Shown here one piece after another: positions 1 through 9,730 of a stretch of DNA of 64,000 nucleotides (positions are counted from its first letter, which is position 1; the number at the start of each line of letters is the position of its first letter). A program made the position numbers and the translations under genes. The notes below the pieces were generated by a model, which was given only the letters and a program-made list of their open reading frames with translations, did not search any database and had not been told where the DNA came from. The stretch is from Anaerostipes amylophilus (GTDB lineage Bacteria > Bacillota > Clostridia > Lachnospirales > Lachnospiraceae): contig NZ_JAOQJG010000002.1 of the NCBI RefSeq assembly GCF_025567365.1, forward strand, positions 124,001 through 188,000. Reading direction: 5' to 3'.

Positions 1-1
1 T

Positions 2-1057
2 GCAAAGACAGTATATTCAAATGGATATTATACAAAAAAATATAATAAATTCTTTTCTTTTATGTCAGTAGCAATATTAGTTCTTGTTGCAGGACTAAGA
101 AGTGGAATAGGAGATACACCCACATATATACAAGGATATAAAACGGATGCTCCTTCAACAATAGCAGGATCGATTAAACTCCTGTTTAGTGGAAAAAAGG
201 ATGCAGGATTCTATTTTTATCAGGGAATATTAAAATCAATTGTAAATAATCCAAATGTTTTTATTTTTGTAACATCATTAATAACGATTGTATTAATTTT
301 TATTACGTATTATAAATATTCACAACTGTTAGAACTATCAGTATTTTTATTTATTACAACAGGGTGCTACCTAGTTACTATGAATGGAATCAGACAGTAT
401 CTGGCATCTGCAATTTTATTTTTTTGTTTTCCATTAATACATGAAAGAAAATGGTACATATATATACCGGTTGTATTGATATGTTCGACGATTCATAAAT
501 CTGCATTGGTATTTATTATATTGTATTTTATTGTAGATCAGCCAGCTTGGGGACATACAACAAAATGGATATTATTTATAGGAATCGCATTGTTTGTGAC
601 ATATCCAGTATCAGGACCAATGATGGCTAAATTGCTAGGAGAAACTCAATATGGTGAGTATAAGAATGTCTTAGTTTCAACAGGTGCAGGAGCGAATATG
701 ATCAGAGTTATGGTAATGGCTGTACCAATTGTTTTATCATATTTAGGAAGAGATTTTCTTAAGGGAAGAGAAAGATATTATAATATTATTGTTAATTTTT
801 CGGTGATAAATCTGATTTTTATTTTATTAGCAACGAAATTTTGGATTTATGCACGATTTAATATGTACTTTTCGGTATATATGATTATTTTGATAACGTG
901 GTGTGTGAGATATATGTTTGATGAGAGAAATACGAAACTTATGTATTTAATGTGTCTTGGGTTATATTTTGTATACTATTATTATGAAATGCATATTAGC
1001 TTAGGATTTGGAGCAGGATATCATCATTTTATACAAGCAGTAGGAATAGGATTATAA
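2..1057 (+). CDS. EpsG/Wzy-like polysaccharide polymerase, 5' partial
   Basis: The frame is open from the first bases of the window, so the true start lies upstream and ATG 62 is an internal methionine. The visible part is about 350 residues of alternating hydrophobic segments (roughly ten membrane spans). It carries the LRSGIGDTPTYIQGY loop and the NGIRQYLASAILFF segment typical of the EpsG family, which polymerises exopolysaccharide repeat units in the membrane. It opens a run of glycosyltransferase and flippase genes with spacings of a few bases, consistent with one long polysaccharide operon entering from the left. The EpsG family call is by motif; polymer identity is unknown. Confidence 0.8.
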   Translation, partial: AKTVYSNGYYTKKYNKFFSFMSVAILVLVAGLRSGIGDTPTYIQGYKTDAPSTIAGSIKLLFSGKKDAGFYFYQGILKSIVNNPNVFIFVTSLITIVLIFITYYKYSQLLELSVFLFITTGCYLVTMNGIRQYLASAILFFCFPLIHERKWYIYIPVVLICSTIHKSALVFIILYFIVDQPAWGHTTKWILFIGIALFVTYPVSGPMMAKLLGETQYGEYKNVLVSTGAGANMIRVMVMAVPIVLSYLGRDFLKGRERYYNIIVNFSVINLIFILLATKFWIYARFNMYFSVYMIILITWCVRYMFDERNTKLMYLMCLGLYFVYYYYEMHISLGFGAGYHHFIQAVGIGL

Positions 1058-1060
1058 AAA

Positions 1061-2260
1061 ATGAAGAAGATTTTTATTGCATCTCATTGTATGGAGCTAG
1101 GAGGTGCAGAACGGAGTTTATTAGGTATATTAAATTCAATTGATTATAAAAATTATGAGGTAGACTTATTTTTATATCGACATACTGGTGAATTATTGAA
1201 GTATATTCCAGAAGAAGTAAACTTGTTGCCAGAAGATAAACAAATGTCTATGTTGGCAATTCCTTTTTCTAATGTTATAAAAAAAGGACAATTTTCTATG
1301 GCATGGGGAAGATATAAAGGAAAGCGGAAAGCATTAGAATTTGACAAAGAGAATGTGAATGGACAAGAAAGCATGGTAATGTTGGAATATAGTCATAAAT
1401 ATACAATACCATGTGTGAAAAGAACAATTAATAAGACTTATGATCTTGCAATTAGTTTTTTAACACCTCATTATTATGTAGCAGAGAAAATAGATGCAAA
1501 AGTTAAATTAGCATGGATACATACGGATTATTCAAATTACCTTTTAGATGTAAAATCAGAATTACAGATGTGGAGTCGTTATGATTACATTGCGTCAATT
1601 TCTCCAAAGTGTACCGAAGGATTTTTAAAGGTATTTCCAGAATTGAAAGATAAGATTATTGAAATATCAAATATAAATGCAGAACATTTAATCAGAATGC
1701 AGTCTAAAGAAAAGATTACAGATGATATGCAAGTAAAATCAGGGGAAATCTGTTTGTGTTCTATTGGAAGATTTGCATATGCAAAGAATTTTGATCATAT
1801 TCCAGCAATTGCAAAAAAAATAAAAGAAAAAAATATCAATTTTAAATGGTTTATTATTGGATATGGTGGAGATGAACAATTGATTCATGACAAAATCAAA
1901 GAGTCAGGAATGGAAGATGAAGTAATTATTCTTGGGAAAAAAGCAAATCCATATCCATATATCAAAAAATGTGATATTTACATACAGCCATCAAGATATG
2001 AGGGAAAGGCAGTAACAGTTCTAGAGGCACAAATGCTTGGAAAGCCTGTGGTGATTACAGATTTTCCATCTTCAGATAGCCAGCTAGAAGATGGAATAGA
2101 TGGAGTGATTGTGCCATTAGATGATTCGGGATGTGCAGATGGAATTGTCGAAGTTATACAGGATAGAGAATTGAGAATAAAACTGGTAGAAAACTGTCAA
2201 AAAAGAGATTATAGCAGTAAAGATGAAGTGAAAAAGTTATATAAATTAATGGGGGACTGA
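1061..2260 (+). CDS. GT4-family glycosyltransferase
   Basis: This 399-residue protein starts three bases after the polymerase stop. The N-terminal half opens with the glycine-rich GGAERSLLGIL segment of GT-B enzymes. The C-terminal half has SIGRFAYAKNFDHI and the donor-binding EX7E signature (EGKAVTVLE), as in GT4 retaining glycosyltransferases. It should transfer a nucleotide-activated sugar to the lipid-linked repeat unit at the cytoplasmic membrane face. It is more divergent than the two GT4 genes further on. Donor and acceptor cannot be told from sequence. Confidence 0.88.
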   Translation: MKKIFIASHCMELGGAERSLLGILNSIDYKNYEVDLFLYRHTGELLKYIPEEVNLLPEDKQMSMLAIPFSNVIKKGQFSMAWGRYKGKRKALEFDKENVNGQESMVMLEYSHKYTIPCVKRTINKTYDLAISFLTPHYYVAEKIDAKVKLAWIHTDYSNYLLDVKSELQMWSRYDYIASISPKCTEGFLKVFPELKDKIIEISNINAEHLIRMQSKEKITDDMQVKSGEICLCSIGRFAYAKNFDHIPAIAKKIKEKNINFKWFIIGYGGDEQLIHDKIKESGMEDEVIILGKKANPYPYIKKCDIYIQPSRYEGKAVTVLEAQMLGKPVVITDFPSSDSQLEDGIDGVIVPLDDSGCADGIVEVIQDRELRIKLVENCQKRDYSSKDEVKKLYKLMGD

Positions 2261-2264
2261 TAAA

Positions 2265-2990
2265 ATGGCAATACCCAAAATTGTACATTATTGTTGGTTT
2301 GGAGGGAAAGAGAAACCAGACAGTGTAAAAAAATGTATTGAAAGTTGGAAAAAATTTCTTCCAGATTATCAATTGATGGAATGGAACGAAGACAATTTCA
2401 ATATTGAAAAATTAAAATACACAAAAGAAGCATATGCAGAAGGAAAGTATGCATTTGTTAGTGATGTTGCAAGAATTGAAGCATTATATCAATATGGTGG
2501 TATTTATATGGATACGGATGTTGAAGTACTAAAATCATTTAATTCATTATTAAATACTAGATGCATACTTGGAATGGAAGAAAAAGAATATGTTGCGACA
2601 AGTTTTATGGCATTTGAGAAAGGTCATCCTTTAGTAAAAGAATTTTTAAAGTTATATGAGAATATTAGGTTTTTAGATGAAAATGGTCAGATAAATACAG
2701 GTACGAATGTAACAAAATTAACGAATATGTTAATGGAAAAAGGATTTGTGCAAGAAAATCATTACCAGGAGCTAGAAGAAGGAATTAAGATTTATCCAAA
2801 AGATTTTTTTTCACCATATGACTATATTAATTGTCATTATAACATTACAGAAAACAGTTATTGTGTTCATCATTTTGCAGTATCATGGATGTCAAAAAAA
2901 GAGCAGGTAAAAAAAAGAATTAAGAAACAGTTATCAAAAATTCTAGGTCCAAAGAAAATGAATAAGATTAGGGAGAAAATAAAAGGGTGA
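2265..2990 (+). CDS. GT32-like glycosyltransferase with DXD motif
   Basis: A 241-residue protein beginning MAIPKIVHYCWFGG, the usual opening of bacterial GT32/capsular polysaccharide synthesis enzymes. SDVARIEALYQYGGIYMDTD holds the DXD metal/nucleotide-sugar site (DTDVE near residue 87), and the C-terminus is strongly basic. It lies inside the polysaccharide operon and its TGA overlaps the GTG start of the next gene, implying translational coupling. It probably adds a hexose or amino sugar to the growing repeat unit; the sugar is unknown. Confidence 0.85.
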   Translation: MAIPKIVHYCWFGGKEKPDSVKKCIESWKKFLPDYQLMEWNEDNFNIEKLKYTKEAYAEGKYAFVSDVARIEALYQYGGIYMDTDVEVLKSFNSLLNTRCILGMEEKEYVATSFMAFEKGHPLVKEFLKLYENIRFLDENGQINTGTNVTKLTNMLMEKGFVQENHYQELEEGIKIYPKDFFSPYDYINCHYNITENSYCVHHFAVSWMSKKEQVKKRIKKQLSKILGPKKMNKIREKIKG

Positions 2991-4126
2991 AAAAGAGAGT
3001 TTTATTTGTCATTGAAAGTCTATCAGGTGGTGGAGCTGAAAAAGTTCTTAGCACAATTGTAAAAAATATTGATAAAACAAAATTTGATATTACTGTTTTG
3101 ACAGTGGTAAAAATAGGCGTTTATGTAGAAGAAGTAGAAAAATATTGTACACTTATTTCAATGCTTCCAGAATATGAAAAATTAACAAATCCAATTGATA
3201 AAATAAAGTATAAAGTGGATTATAGGAAGATTTATAAAGAAGATTGTGCAAAAATTTATAAAAAATATGTGAAGAATGTATATGACGTTGAAATAGCATT
3301 TGTAGAAGGTTTTGTAACAAAATTAGTAGCAAATTCAACAAATAAATATTCAAAAAAATATGCGTGGATTCATACAGATATGATTAAGAATAATCATGCA
3401 GATGACAATTATTCTAATTTTGAGGAGCATAAGAAAATTTATAGCAAATTTGATACAATTTTTGCTGTATCAGAATATGTAAAAGAAGTATTTGGTGAAA
3501 AGTTTGGAAATGAATTTAAGGAAAAGACAAAGATTCAATATAATCCAGTGGATTCACAGGAAATTGAAAAATTGGCACAGAAACCTATCAACGATCAATA
3601 TGAAAAGCAAGTCAAATTTATTGCAATTGGAAGATTTGTGGAAGCAAAAGGGTTTGACAGATTAGTTTCTAGTGCCTATAAGCTTCATAAAGAAGGATAT
3701 GAATTTGAAGTCTGGATTTTGGGACAAGGAGAAGGGAAAAACGATATCGGGCAATATATCAAAGAAAATCAAATGCAGGATTATTTTAAATTAAAAGGAT
3801 TTCAAGAAAATCCATATCCATATATTCAAGCAGCAGATGCTTTAATATGTTCATCAAGAGCAGAAGGATTCAGCACAGTGGCAACAGAAGCTTTGATTTT
3901 AAATAAACCAATTTTTACAACAGATTGTTCAGGTATGAGAGAACTATTTGGAGAATATCAGTGCGGGATCATCTGTGAGAATTCAGAAGATGGAATTTAT
4001 GATATGCTGCATAACGTATTAGAACAAGCAGATTTCAGCCCATATATAGATTACTGTAAGATCAGGGCAAAAGATTTTACAATCAGAAAGAGAATGTCAG
4101 AGATAGAAGGGATATTAAATGCATAA
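2987..4126 (+). CDS. GT4-family glycosyltransferase (paralogue 1)
   Basis: The 379-residue gene starts with GTG inside the stop of its neighbour (four-base overlap), and its own end overlaps the next start by eight bases. It has the GGGAEKVLSTIV nucleotide-binding loop at the N-terminus, IAIGRFVEAKGFDRLV at the second Rossmann domain and the EX7E signature EGFSTVATE. It is closely similar along its length to the following gene (shared NPYPYI-AADA and TTDC-GM-ELFGEY blocks), so the two are paralogues that arose by tandem duplication. Function is transfer of a sugar onto the repeat unit; specificity is unknown. Confidence 0.9.
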   Translation: MKKRVLFVIESLSGGGAEKVLSTIVKNIDKTKFDITVLTVVKIGVYVEEVEKYCTLISMLPEYEKLTNPIDKIKYKVDYRKIYKEDCAKIYKKYVKNVYDVEIAFVEGFVTKLVANSTNKYSKKYAWIHTDMIKNNHADDNYSNFEEHKKIYSKFDTIFAVSEYVKEVFGEKFGNEFKEKTKIQYNPVDSQEIEKLAQKPINDQYEKQVKFIAIGRFVEAKGFDRLVSSAYKLHKEGYEFEVWILGQGEGKNDIGQYIKENQMQDYFKLKGFQENPYPYIQAADALICSSRAEGFSTVATEALILNKPIFTTDCSGMRELFGEYQCGIICENSEDGIYDMLHNVLEQADFSPYIDYCKIRAKDFTIRKRMSEIEGILNA

Positions 4127-5261
4127 GAAAAAAGTTTTATTTATGATAAATAGTATGTACGGTGGCGGTGCAGAAAAAATATTTCAGACATTATTAAACA
4201 ATTTGGAACCAAGTAAATATGATATTACAGTATATTCTGTAAATCAGTGTAAGATTGATCATAAGTATTATCCAGAAAATATAAAATATAAATATATTTT
4301 TGGTGGAATCGATGAGAGCACAGGACAAATTTCAAAGATTATTACGAAGATAAAAAATAAGATTAACTTAAGGCGATATGAAAAAGATAGTCCAGAAACT
4401 TTTTATAAGCGATTTATAAAAGAAAAATATGATGTAGAGGTGGCATTTATAGAAGGATACGCTACAAAGATCATATCAGGTTCAAATAATAAAGATAGTA
4501 AAAAGATAGCCTGGGTACATATTGATCTAATGGAAAATCCATGGACAGAGGTTGCTTATCATAGTCTAGAAGAAGAAAAAGAATGTTATCAAAAATATGA
4601 TAATATCTTAGGTGTTTCAGAAGAAGTAGTAAAAGCATTTGAAAAGCGAATGGATATAAGTGATACAGTGAGTGTACAGTACAATCCAGTAGATGATATA
4701 GAAATCAACCAAAAAGCCACAATGGATGATATAGAATATCCATCAAATATCAAAAATTTTGTTACGATAGGTCGCTTGGTAGATCAGAAAGGGTATGACA
4801 GATTATTACATGTAGTAAATGAATTAAAAGACCACTTTAAATTTTGTATTAGAATTTTAGGAGAAGGAAGCGACAGAGAAAAATTAGAAGATTATATCAA
4901 GAAGAATCATCTGGAAAATTATGTAGAATTATTAGGATTTCAGAATAATCCATATCCATATATCAAAGCAGCAGATGCATTTATATGTTCATCCAGATCA
5001 GAAGGTTTTAGTACAGTTGCAACAGAAGCGATGATTTTACAAAAACCGATTTTCACTACAGATTGTGCAGGAATGAAGGAATTATTTGGAGAATATAATT
5101 GTGGAATGATCTGTAAAAATTCAGAGGATGGATTAAAAAGAATGTTGGAAGAAGTTTTTGCAAAAGAAAATTTTGACGAGTATCAGCAAGATATCAAGAA
5201 AAGATCAGAATTTTTTAAGCTAGAACGAAGAATGAAGGAAATAAGTGACATTATAGATTAA
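4119..5261 (+). CDS. GT4-family glycosyltransferase (paralogue 2)
   Basis: A 380-residue GT-B enzyme overlapping the preceding gene by eight bases. It has GGGAEKIFQTLLNN near the N-terminus, TIGRLVDQKGYDRLL at the second domain and EGFSTVATE as the EX7E donor-site motif. The C-terminal half is highly similar to the preceding gene while the N-terminal (acceptor-side) half differs more, as expected if a duplicated transferase changed acceptor while keeping its donor. It is part of the polysaccharide operon. Confidence 0.9.
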   Translation: MHKKKVLFMINSMYGGGAEKIFQTLLNNLEPSKYDITVYSVNQCKIDHKYYPENIKYKYIFGGIDESTGQISKIITKIKNKINLRRYEKDSPETFYKRFIKEKYDVEVAFIEGYATKIISGSNNKDSKKIAWVHIDLMENPWTEVAYHSLEEEKECYQKYDNILGVSEEVVKAFEKRMDISDTVSVQYNPVDDIEINQKATMDDIEYPSNIKNFVTIGRLVDQKGYDRLLHVVNELKDHFKFCIRILGEGSDREKLEDYIKKNHLENYVELLGFQNNPYPYIKAADAFICSSRSEGFSTVATEAMILQKPIFTTDCAGMKELFGEYNCGMICKNSEDGLKRMLEEVFAKENFDEYQQDIKKRSEFFKLERRMKEISDIID

Positions 5262-5280
5262 AAATCAGTGGGAGAAAAGA

Positions 5281-6831
5281 ATGACAGAACGTTCAAGGAC
5301 AGAATATTCAATTGTCAATATAGCGGCAAGTATGGGAGGATATGCATTAAATATCATCTTAAGTTTTATTTGTCGAATTGTATTTGCACATCAATTGAGT
5401 GCAGACTATTTAGGGGTGAATGGCTTATTTGGAAATATCCTTTCAATGTTATCATTGACAGAGTTAGGAATTGGAACTGCAATGATTTATGCATTGTACA
5501 GGCCAGTTGCACAGAAAGATGAAAAAAAGATTGCTTCATATATGAGAGTTTATGGTACGGCATATAAGGCAATTGGATGTGTTGTAGGAATTTTAGGTTT
5601 AGCATTAATTCCAGTATTAAAATTTATTATTAATGAACCGCCAAATATTCATGAAAACATATATTTTCTATATGTATTATTTTTGTTTAGTACAGCTAGC
5701 GGCTATTTTTTCAGTTATCGCTGTTCTATTTTTATGGCGAATCAAAGAAATTATATTGTTGTTGCGATGAATTATATGGTTGTGATCGTGCAGAATATTG
5801 CTCAGATTATAGCATTAGTTCTTACGCATAATTACATTGTTTATCTTGTATTGCAGGTAGTTTTTACATTTTTAAGTAATGCGTTGATCTCAAGAAAAGC
5901 AGCGAAAGATTATCCATATATCACAGATAAAGAAGCACCAAAACTTGAAAAAGCAGAGATTTGGGATTTGGTTAAAAATATAAAAGCATTAACAGTAACA
6001 AAGTTAAGTGGAATTCTGGTAAATAATACAGATAATATTGTAATCACTTATTTTAAAGGTTTGATCGCAACTGGATTAGTATCCAATTATACATTATTGA
6101 TCAATATGCTGACATCTTTGGTAACGCAAGTCTTTACAAGTATTACAGCGAGTGTTGGAAATTTGAATGCAGTAGGGGATGAAGAACAGAAATACAGCAT
6201 TTTTAATACTTTAAATTTAGCAAATTTCTGGATATATGGCTGGGTATTTGTAGGAATCATAGTACTTGCAAATGATGTGATCGCATTTTGCTTTGGAAAA
6301 AATTATATTATGCCTGAAACAATACCTATTATTTTAGCTATTAATTTTTATATGTTAGGGATGCAAAATATTGTAGGAATTTATAAGAGTACAATGGGGT
6401 TATTCAAATATGGTCAGTATATATTGCTTTCTACAGCAGTATTAAACTTAATAGGAGATGTTGTTTTAGGAAAACAATACGGAATTCTAGGAATCTTTGT
6501 GGCAACAGCGGTTGCAAGATTATTTACAAATACATGGTATGAACCATATGTTATTTATAAGCATGGATTTAAACGTAAGTTTAAAGAGTACATATTGAAA
6601 TATGTTTGGTTTGCTATTTCTCTAATCATTGCAACGATTGCAACATATATGCTTTGTCAGTTGGTAAAAATGACTTTATTTGTGCAGATTATCATTAAGG
6701 GTATCATTTGTATCTTAGTACCAAACTTAATCTTTATTGTAATGATGCATCGAATGCCAGAGTTTAAAGCATTGTTGGAATTAGTACAGAGAGTTCTACA
6801 AAAAATCAAAGGACTATTACATATTGCTTAA
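5281..6831 (+). CDS. Oligosaccharide flippase (Wzx-like, MOP superfamily)
   Basis: This 516-residue protein has about twelve to fourteen predicted membrane helices and the N-terminal Arg/Ser-rich start of Wzx flippases (NIAASMGGYALNIILSF, then FAHQLSADYLGVNGLFGNIL). Wzx proteins move lipid-linked repeat units from the inner to the outer face of the cytoplasmic membrane, where the EpsG-type polymerase would act. A GGGAGA ribosome site sits seven bases before the ATG. A shorter overlapping frame at 5268 is a shadow. Confidence 0.9.
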   Translation: MTERSRTEYSIVNIAASMGGYALNIILSFICRIVFAHQLSADYLGVNGLFGNILSMLSLTELGIGTAMIYALYRPVAQKDEKKIASYMRVYGTAYKAIGCVVGILGLALIPVLKFIINEPPNIHENIYFLYVLFLFSTASGYFFSYRCSIFMANQRNYIVVAMNYMVVIVQNIAQIIALVLTHNYIVYLVLQVVFTFLSNALISRKAAKDYPYITDKEAPKLEKAEIWDLVKNIKALTVTKLSGILVNNTDNIVITYFKGLIATGLVSNYTLLINMLTSLVTQVFTSITASVGNLNAVGDEEQKYSIFNTLNLANFWIYGWVFVGIIVLANDVIAFCFGKNYIMPETIPIILAINFYMLGMQNIVGIYKSTMGLFKYGQYILLSTAVLNLIGDVVLGKQYGILGIFVATAVARLFTNTWYEPYVIYKHGFKRKFKEYILKYVWFAISLIIATIATYMLCQLVKMTLFVQIIIKGIICILVPNLIFIVMMHRMPEFKALLELVQRVLQKIKGLLHIA

Positions 6832-6855
6832 ATAGTGACGAGAGAGGAGATACCA

Positions 6856-7857
6856 ATGAAATTTTCTATTATTGTACCCGTATATAATGTCGAGAAATAT
6901 TTACCACGCTGTCTGGACTCAGTTTTAGATCAGGAGTTCGATGATTATGAGATCATCGCAGTAGATGATGAATCACCAGATAATTCGATTGATATTTTAA
7001 ATGAGTATCAAAAGAAAACAGAAAAATTAAAAATAATCCGCCAGAAAAATAAAGGATTAGGCGGAGCAAGAAATACAGGAATCAAAGAGGCGGCAGGAGA
7101 ATATCTTATTTTTCTGGATAGTGATGATTACATATCACCAAAAATGTTATCATCTTTAAATGAATATCTAAAGAAAGAAGATCTAGATATATTGGCATTT
7201 GATTGTGAACGTGTGACAGAATCCGGGCAGACAATTGAGAAAGTCAGTGTAAAAGATTATCAGGATCAATATACATCATTAAACGCAAAGCAATATCTTC
7301 TGTTTGAACCAACATCTTGTGTAAAAACATACAGAAGAACTTTATATACAGAGCATAGAATTGAATTTCCTGAAAAGTTATGGTATGAAGATTTAGCAAC
7401 AACCTTAAAATTATCTGCATATGCGACAAAAATTGGTTATTTAAAAGAAGTTTTTTATTATTATGTGCAACAGCCAAACAGTATCACACATAGTACAAAT
7501 ACAGAAAGAATGATGGAGATTATTACAGCATATGATAGTGTGATTCAATTTTATAAACAGAATGATAAGTTTGAAGAATTTTACACAGAATTAGAATGGA
7601 ATTGCGCATTGCATGTATTATATTATTCAGCATTTCGATTATTGATGGCTGGTATGAATTTAAAACAGATGAAACAGCTATATCAGTATAGTAAGCAAAT
7701 ATTTCCGAATTTAGAAAATAATCAATATGTGAAAATGAAAAAGGATCAATATCACATGATGAATTTGATTATTGATAAGCATTATTTTAGATTTTATTTA
7801 AAAACTGGATTTTGGACCAAATGTTATAATTTATTAAAAAGATTTAGGGGAAAATAA
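6856..7857 (+). CDS. GT2-family glycosyltransferase
   Basis: I take ATG 6856 as the start (333 residues) because GAGAGGAGA precedes it and the protein then opens MKFSIIVPVYNVEKYL, the classic GT2 beginning; the GTG at 6835 has no ribosome site. The GT-A domain shows VDDESPDNS for nucleotide binding and LDSDDY as the DXD metal site near residue 95. The rest is helical and basic. It belongs to the polysaccharide operon and its TAA overlaps the next ATG. Confidence 0.9.
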   Translation: MKFSIIVPVYNVEKYLPRCLDSVLDQEFDDYEIIAVDDESPDNSIDILNEYQKKTEKLKIIRQKNKGLGGARNTGIKEAAGEYLIFLDSDDYISPKMLSSLNEYLKKEDLDILAFDCERVTESGQTIEKVSVKDYQDQYTSLNAKQYLLFEPTSCVKTYRRTLYTEHRIEFPEKLWYEDLATTLKLSAYATKIGYLKEVFYYYVQQPNSITHSTNTERMMEIITAYDSVIQFYKQNDKFEEFYTELEWNCALHVLYYSAFRLLMAGMNLKQMKQLYQYSKQIFPNLENNQYVKMKKDQYHMMNLIIDKHYFRFYLKTGFWTKCYNLLKRFRGK

Positions 7858-8939
7858 TGAGTATAAAAGAGAAGATATATGCAGTATGTGTGGAAAATAA
7901 ATTATTAAAAAAAATATACATATCCATATCATATATAAAATGGAAGATTTATTACAAGATAAACCTGGTTAATCCGATCAAGAAATATAAAAAGAGTACA
8001 AAAAATCCAGTTTTTTTAATCTTTACACCAGAACATGCAAATTTAGGGGATCATGCGATCGCTTATGCAGAAAGCATTCTGCTAAAGAAAGCAGGAATCA
8101 ATTATTATGAGATTACAGGAAAGAAACTATATGAATTGGAACAATATGGATATTTGTCAATTTTGAATCATGCAACAATATTAATCAATGGTGGAGGAAA
8201 TCTTGGAATTTTATGGCCATTGATCGAAAAAATGAATCGAGCGATTATCATACAGAATCCCGATTCTAAAATTTATGTATTTCCGAATAGTATTTTTTAT
8301 GGAAATGATGACTATGCACGAAAAGAGTTTGAAACTTCAAAAAAAATATATAACAGCCATAGGAACTTACATTTATGTGCAAGAGAAAGAATTTCATACG
8401 ATATTATGAAAGATGCATACAAAAGTGTTGAATTAGTTCCGGATATGGTATTTACATTAAATGAAAGCCATAACACTTTAGAAAGAAATGGGTGTCTATG
8501 GTGTATGAGAAATGATGTAGAGCGAACATTAACTGATGAGCAAGAAGGTAAGTTAAAACAGCAATTAGTAGATATCTATGGAGACAATATTAAAGAATCC
8601 AATACGGTTTTATCTTATGATGTATCCGTGGAGAAGAGAGAAGAAGAATTAAAACGCAAATTTAATGAATTCAAATCAGCTAAATTAGTAGTTACGGATA
8701 GACTTCACGGAATGGTATTCGCAGCAATTACAGGAACAAATTGTATCGTGATCAATAGCAAAAGTCCCAAAATGAAGGGATGTTATGAGTGGATTAAAGA
8801 TTTGGATTATATTGCTTTTATTGATGATGTTGAAAATATTGATAAAATTATTGATAATTTTCCAGATTATCCACATGAGTATGATAATAAAGAGTTTGTG
8901 AAAGCAATCGATAAGATGATATCTCAAATTGTTGTTTAG
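7857..8939 (+). CDS. Polysaccharide pyruvyl transferase family protein
   Basis: The 360-residue protein has the family hallmarks EHANLGDHAIAYAE near residue 60, NGGGNLGILWP near 117 and TDRLHGMVFAAITG near 280. Members add pyruvate ketals from phosphoenolpyruvate to sugars of exopolysaccharides, giving negative charge; some relatives act as glycosyltransferases. The ATG overlaps the preceding stop by one base. The N-terminus is basic and aromatic-rich and may lie against the membrane. Confidence 0.88.
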   Translation: MSIKEKIYAVCVENKLLKKIYISISYIKWKIYYKINLVNPIKKYKKSTKNPVFLIFTPEHANLGDHAIAYAESILLKKAGINYYEITGKKLYELEQYGYLSILNHATILINGGGNLGILWPLIEKMNRAIIIQNPDSKIYVFPNSIFYGNDDYARKEFETSKKIYNSHRNLHLCARERISYDIMKDAYKSVELVPDMVFTLNESHNTLERNGCLWCMRNDVERTLTDEQEGKLKQQLVDIYGDNIKESNTVLSYDVSVEKREEELKRKFNEFKSAKLVVTDRLHGMVFAAITGTNCIVINSKSPKMKGCYEWIKDLDYIAFIDDVENIDKIIDNFPDYPHEYDNKEFVKAIDKMISQIVV

Positions 8940-8993
8940 AGGGGTTAATAGTTAAATAACCATAAGCGACGTTACTTGGAAAGGAAAAGAATT

Positions 8994-9548
8994 ATGTTAA
9001 TGAAAGTTTATTTATGGTTTAGAAAGAATATATTGAAAATTGATGATCGTTCTCAGTTAGAAATAGCAATTGAGAATGGACTTAAGATAGGGAAGAATCA
9101 TAATATTCAGGATCAAGTTATATTAGATTGGAGTCATTGTTGGCTCATTGAGATTGGAGATAATGTTACAATTGCACCAAGAGTTTATATTTTATGTCAT
9201 GATGCAAGTACTAAAAATACATTAGGTTATACAAAGATTGGAAGGGTAAGAATAGGAAATAATGTATTTATTGGTGCTAATACAACAATATTACCAGGAG
9301 TAACAATAGGCGATAACGTAATAATAGGGGCGAATGGTGTTGTTACAAAAGATATACCAGAGAATAGTGTAGCTATAGGAAATCCGTGTCGAGTTATTAA
9401 AGAATATAATAATTACATGTATGAAAATAAAAAAATAATGGATAATGTACCAGTGTTTGATGAAAAATATATTATAGGAAATATTGATGAAAAAAGAAAA
9501 CGTGAAATGAGAGAAAAATTAGAAAAAACAATAGGATTTGTCAAATAA
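8994..9548 (+). CDS. Hexapeptide-repeat O-acetyltransferase
   Basis: Start chosen at ATG 8994 (184 residues) because an AAGGA site lies eight bases upstream; a TTG at 8976 is the only longer alternative. The C-terminal half is a left-handed beta-helix of hexapeptide repeats (IGNNVFIGANTTILPGV, IGDNVIIGANGVVT) followed by IPENSVAIGNPCRVI, the signature of the maltose/galactoside O-acetyltransferase group. It probably decorates the polysaccharide with acetyl groups from acetyl-CoA. Confidence 0.85.
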   Translation: MLMKVYLWFRKNILKIDDRSQLEIAIENGLKIGKNHNIQDQVILDWSHCWLIEIGDNVTIAPRVYILCHDASTKNTLGYTKIGRVRIGNNVFIGANTTILPGVTIGDNVIIGANGVVTKDIPENSVAIGNPCRVIKEYNNYMYENKKIMDNVPVFDEKYIIGNIDEKRKREMREKLEKTIGFVK

Positions 9549-9730
9549 TAAACAATAGAGATTAAAAATGAGTTTAAAAGATAAAAAAGAAACAAGTTCC
9601 ATCAAGCTTAAGAAAATATAAGGTCCTAGGGAACTTAAGAATTTAGTAATCGAATGTTGCAATTGCCAAATATTATGGAGTGAAGAAAATTATTAGAGCA
9701 GATAAGGATTAAAATTTATTGGAGATAAAT

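Noticed and set aside
9600..9650. GGGAACTTAAG-like words here and near 35390, taken first for a repeat
   Set aside because: The shared run is only about ten bases and does not extend; it may be chance in AT-rich DNA.
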